From: RGIG3002 sp045546775 | GTDB lineage: Bacteria; Bacillota; Clostridia; Lachnospirales; Lachnospiraceae | Direction: 5' to 3' | Length of the DNA stretch: 8,750 nt | NCBI GenBank assembly: GCA_045546775.1 | Contig: JAZQDM010000017.1 | Coordinates: 1-8,750 of the forward strand | Program-made: the position numbers and the translations under genes | Notes under the pieces: model-generated | The model's input: the letters and a program-made list of their open reading frames with translations, nothing else | Told to the model about the DNA's origin: nothing | Database searches by the model: none | In this document: piece after piece, positions 6,974-8,750 of the stretch | Layout of the letters: each line of letters opens with the position of its first letter | Numbering within the stretch: the first letter of the stretch is position 1

Positions 6974-7204
6974 AAAATACTTTCCCCCTGGCATCTTAAG
7001 TTCCTTACTCCCGCACAAGCATATACCATCCTTGATATAACTTCACGATAATTCGGTTTTCATCAATGACGATGATATCACCATTCCAAAGCATTTCGTC
7101 TGTCTGTCCTTCAATGTTTGCAGTATAAACCAAAATATCCTCATTGGTTACACCTAGGCGGTCGTGTATTCCCTTTTCTGCTTCATAAGAAACATTACCA
7201 ACTA
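6969..7204 (-). repeat. Duplicated segment, copy B
   Basis: Second copy of 3086-3319, including the 31-bp spacer with GGGGG ribosome binding site and the ATGAAAAA start of the next gene. Similarity stops near 7204, just inside the 5' end of the lipoprotein fragment; the sequence beyond is unrelated to copy A. Confidence 0.88.
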
Positions 7205-7217
7205 ACTTTTCTTGCAC
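7005..7217 (-). pseudogene. C-terminal remnant of an LxGxW lipoprotein gene
   Basis: About 65 codons are nearly the same as the C-terminus of the lipoprotein at 3121-4167, running from SYE.EKGIHDRLGVTNED through the final QGWYMLVRE. The signal peptide, lipobox and first domain are missing, and an in-frame TGA lies at 7223-7221. A GTG at 7217 allows a 70-residue frame but has no clear ribosome binding site or export signal, so it is best read as a leftover of the duplication. Homology to the intact copy ends near 7204. It sits 12 bp downstream of the stop of the membrane protein gene at 7230-7874. Differences from the parent are mostly synonymous, so the event is fairly recent or the frame was selected for a while. 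Confidence 0.8.
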
Positions 7218-7229
7218 TCTTCAGTGTTT

Positions 7230-7874
7230 TTATTCTTCGCATAAATAGATCTCTAATGTTTCCTCGTCAAATATACAATTTTCCTTCCAGTTGTTTTCAG
7301 AATTGTCATCTTCTACATTATACGCATTAATATGGACATTTTTATCATCTATGTTTATGCGATACAAATCTACTCTCGGCATTTCTTTTGCTTCAATATA
7401 ACGCACGATACTCTCTATTTTCTGCGAAAGCAGTGTGTCCTCTACCTGCCGATAATCATTGTTGTACGACGGACTTTGTTCATAATGATATATACTTTCC
7501 GCTCTTGAAATTTCCCAATATTGGCCCTCATTATTGCATTCCACTTCAAGTCTTCCTTCATGATCTTCGACATCATCCAGCTGATATTTGAAAACGATTC
7601 TATTCAACTGCAAATCGCAATCTAAATATACTGCAATAAAATATAAAGAATCCACTTTTTTCCACTCATTTAGGACATAAGTAAGCACTTCAGCCTGTAT
7701 ATCATTAGGATCGGTTGACTGTAATATAATACTCTCACTTCTCACAACATAATTCTCATCATGTTCAGACCTTGGTGTAGTCGGCTCCCAAAAGAATACT
7801 TTGAAAATTTTGTAACTACAAAATATAGCGACTATCACAAAGAAAAAAATCGCTATTGTTTTCCACTTGTTCAT
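7230..7874 (-). CDS. Single-pass membrane protein with exported acidic domain, unknown function
   Basis: 214 residues. MNKWK is followed by a hydrophobic segment (about 6-28) that has no good lipobox, so it is a signal anchor with the rest outside the membrane. The exported part (about 30-214) is acidic, rich in Asp, Glu, Asn and Tyr, and alternates short beta-like stretches with a helix near 145-163. It has cysteines at 86, 113, 200 and 212. The ATG at 7874 has GGAGG 9 nt upstream, an excellent site. It is the first intact gene of the minus-strand train; no clear promoter is visible between it and the fragment ending at 7894. I do not recognise the family. Confidence 0.82.
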   Translation of the reverse strand: MNKWKTIAIFFFVIVAIFCSYKIFKVFFWEPTTPRSEHDENYVVRSESIILQSTDPNDIQAEVLTYVLNEWKKVDSLYFIAVYLDCDLQLNRIVFKYQLDDVEDHEGRLEVECNNEGQYWEISRAESIYHYEQSPSYNNDYRQVEDTLLSQKIESIVRYIEAKEMPRVDLYRINIDDKNVHINAYNVEDDNSENNWKENCIFDEETLEIYLCEE

Positions 7875-7893
7875 CCAATTTTCCTCCAGTCAA

Positions 7894-8109
7894 TTAATCT
7901 ATATCACACGTATTATATTTTTTAAATGCTTCGTAATATTGTATAGTAACTTTACCGTATTTGACAGCCAATTCCCCTGTTCCATTATATTCTGATAACA
8001 CTTCTTCAATTTCATCGGAAGACATATTTTCGTTCATTTCTTTTTCATTCATAATATGAGCTAATATTAACGCTACTGTATTGATATTATATTCATCATC
8101 TTGTGCCAA
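7894..8109 (-). CDS. Small AT-rich orphan ORF, possibly a gene fragment
   Basis: 71 codons from a TTG at 8109; the frame is open for nine more codons to a TAA at 8139-8137. No ribosome binding site precedes the TTG or the later in-frame ATGs, and the start overlaps the end of a broken gene by 14 bp. The product is acidic, with a helical region (NEKEMNENMSSDEIEEVLSE) and then a beta/helix tail ending in CDID. No signal peptide and no family recognised. Its AT-rich composition differs sharply from the GC-richer sequence just upstream. It may be the 3' end of a gene whose 5' part was lost at a junction near 8110-8120, or a short intact gene. It ends 20 bp before the next start. Confidence 0.4.
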   Translation of the reverse strand: MAQDDEYNINTVALILAHIMNEKEMNENMSSDEIEEVLSEYNGTGELAVKYGKVTIQYYEAFKKYNTCDID

Positions 8110-8329
8110 GTCTATACATATTTGCTTCCGGATTGTTTAGTGTAAACCGGTCATTTATCAAAAAGCGATAACCATGCTCCCCGGGCGGCAAATCCTGAAG
8201 GTCCGCGCCCCATTCCCCGGTCAGCGCATTTTTCTTAAGCAAAACTCATGGCAGCTTGTCCTCTTCCCATAGAAGTTCTACTTTTGTAATCGGTATTTGT
8301 ATATCCGGTTCTTTGAATGTTATTTTCAT
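8096..8329 (-). pseudogene. Small CBM48/AMPK-glycogen-binding-like protein gene, broken
   Basis: Starts at the ATG at 8329 with AGGA 7 nt upstream (8340-8337). The frame reads MKITFKEPDIQIPITKVELL, then WEEDKLP, an in-frame TGA at 8248-8246, and then 49 more codons in the same frame (VLLKKNALTGEWGADLQDLP, PGEHGYRFLINDRFTLNNPE, ANMYRLGTR) to TGA at 8098-8096. The spacing of GEW..DL.DLPPG.H.YRFLIND....NPEA matches the E-set/CBM48 glycogen-binding pattern (G.W...L.LPPG.Y.YKF.VDG....DP). Trp is common at the stop position in such domains, so a TGG to TGA change would explain it. The usual end after NPEA is missing and replaced by unrelated AT-rich sequence, so the gene is both nonsense-mutated and truncated. 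Family call by eye. Confidence 0.65.
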
Positions 8330-8370
8330 TGCTATTTCCTTTCTCGCACTGCTTTGATAAAGTGTTTGGG

Positions 8371-8407
8371 TAAAGAGAAAAAAGGGGAGTTGCCCTTTTT
8401 CTCTTTA
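8371..8407. terminator. Long hairpin with A/T-tract arms, possible bidirectional terminator
   Basis: TAAAGAG-A6-GGGG pairs with CCC-T5-CTCTTTA: a stem of about 15 bp with one bulged base and a 5-6 nt loop. Each strand gives a GC core followed by a T-run (TTTTT on plus, TTTTTT on minus). It lies between the start of the broken CBM48-like gene and the repeats at 8435-8510, so on the minus strand it would be a leader hairpin or attenuator. Confidence 0.6.
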
Positions 8408-8434
8408 AATCTATAAAAAAAACTTTTACACCTT

Positions 8435-8452
8435 ACTGTGACTGTAACAGTC
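8435..8452. promoter_or_regulatory. Three ACTGT half-sites at 6-bp spacing, possible operator
   Basis: The plus strand reads ACTGTGACTGTAACAGTC: two direct ACTGT copies then an inverted ACAGT. The last two form a perfect 13-bp palindrome, GACTGTAACAGTC (8440-8452). It lies about 110 bp upstream of the broken gene at 8329. The regulator is unknown. Confidence 0.4.
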
Positions 8453-8477
8453 GGAAACCATCATCTACAAACTCTTC

Positions 8478-8510
8478 TGGACGAACGACACTTTTTTTGG
8501 ACGAACGACA
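8478..8510. repeat. 13-bp direct repeat with 20-bp period, possible regulator site
   Basis: TGGACGAACGACA occurs at 8478-8490 and 8498-8510. On the minus strand it reads TGTCGTTCGTCCA twice, with an A-rich spacer. Paired direct repeats around a GTT core about two helical turns apart are typical of LytTR-type response-regulator sites; the resemblance is partial. Confidence 0.5.
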
Positions 8511-8531
8511 TGATTTTTCTACTTGACTTTT

Positions 8532-8575
8532 AAAAAAAGAAAGAGCGCAGTATGCAATGCGTAATACGCTCTTTC
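8532..8575 (-). terminator. Rho-independent terminator of the gene entering from the right
   Basis: GAAAGAGCG (8539-8547) pairs perfectly with CGCTCTTTC (8567-8575), and an inner GTAT/ATAC pairing can extend the stem. On the minus strand it is followed by seven T (8538-8532). It lies 22 bp after the TAA at 8600-8598. Confidence 0.85.
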
Positions 8576-8597
8576 CATCATTTGTATACGCATTCAG

Positions 8598-8750
8598 TTA
8601 GTAAGAATAATAGATTTCAACATTTTCCAAATCGGGCCAAACCTCATACCAATCAATATCCTGCTCTTTTGCCTGATAGTCCATCGCTTTGCTGACTTTT
8701 AGGTATCGTATATCCGGCAGATTAAGGTAGGTAGATGGGTCATTGTAAAA
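8598..8750 (-). CDS. C-terminus of a possible leucine-rich-repeat protein, partial
   Basis: The minus frame is open from the right edge (F at 8750-8748) for 50 codons to TAA at 8600-8598, and a strong terminator follows. The visible residues include STYLNLPDIRYLKVSK and then DWYEVWPDLENVEIYYSY. The LPDIRYLKVS and WPDLENVEIY segments resemble leucine-rich-repeat turns (LP.L..L.V and .P.LE.VEI), so an LRR-type protein is suggested, but two repeats are too few to be sure. The rest of the gene lies outside the window. Confidence 0.65.
   Translation of the reverse strand, partial: FYNDPSTYLNLPDIRYLKVSKAMDYQAKEQDIDWYEVWPDLENVEIYYSY

Noticed and set aside
6973..7018. Longer start for the DxNxDG lipoprotein at 7018
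   Set aside because: It would add 15 residues before a normal signal peptide, overlap the upstream fragment and ignore the ribosome binding site at 6984-6989.
7935..7980. Minus-strand TTGGCT-17-TACTAT as promoter of the gene at 7874
   Set aside because: Each box matches only four of six consensus bases in AT-rich DNA.
7961..7991. Plus-strand TTGACA followed by TATATT
   Set aside because: The spacing is 19 bp and no plus-strand gene lies downstream; it falls inside an AT-rich frame, where chance matches are expected.
8246..8248. In-frame TGA read as selenocysteine or recoded Trp
   Set aside because: No selenoprotein-like context was seen after it, and TGA ends other genes in the window, so a nonsense mutation is simpler.
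8478..8510. Start of a CRISPR array
   Set aside because: Only two 13-bp copies with a 7-bp spacer; far too short in repeat and spacer length.

Overview
The window looks like an accessory stretch of a low-to-moderate GC Gram-positive genome, most probably a gut-type Lachnospiraceae or other Clostridia. The grounds are AT-rich codon use, GGAG-type ribosome binding sites, lipoproteins with a LTGC/LIGC lipobox, an Rpn-type C-terminus typical of those genomes, and TAA, TAG and TGA all used as stops. This is inference from style, not a database match.

Layout, left to right. Positions 1-320 (+) hold the C-terminal end of an Rpn/PD-(D/E)XK transposase-like protein with a 24-bp coding tandem repeat. 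It converges, with a 4-bp overlap, on a long minus-strand gene train. In transcription order (right to left) the train is: a single-pass membrane protein (7874-7230); a truncated copy of a lipoprotein C-terminus (7217-7005); a lipoprotein with a DxNxDG motif (6973-6098); a lipoprotein with two tandem LprI/DUF1311-like domains (6080-4917); a terminator-like hairpin (4904-4876); a three-TM protein with an exported domain (4857-4216); a lipoprotein with two LxGxW domains (4167-3121); a signal-anchored exported protein (3090-2161); and an ABC transporter made of an ATPase (2105-1416) and a permease (1423-317) with overlapping genes. The spacing is tight enough for one or two operons.

The right end (7894-8750) is degraded. 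It holds a 71-codon orphan reading frame, a small CBM48/AMPK-glycogen-binding-like gene broken by an in-frame TGA and cut short, a 258-bp non-coding stretch with two hairpins, three ACTGT half-sites and a 20-bp-period direct repeat, and the C-terminal 50 residues of a minus-strand protein running off the window.

The most notable signal is modular. Three lipoproteins with unrelated mature domains share almost the same signal peptide, lipobox and linker at DNA as well as protein level, and each carries a 9-10 bp palindrome exactly over the lipobox codons. A second repeat of about 235 bp joins a lipoprotein tail, an intergenic spacer with its ribosome binding site and the first codons of the next gene; it occurs at 3086-3319 and 6969-7204. 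Together these suggest a locus that diversifies surface proteins by swapping mature domains behind a constant export leader, next to an ABC transporter. One member resembles lysozyme-inhibitor LprI domains, so an envelope-defence role is possible but unproven.
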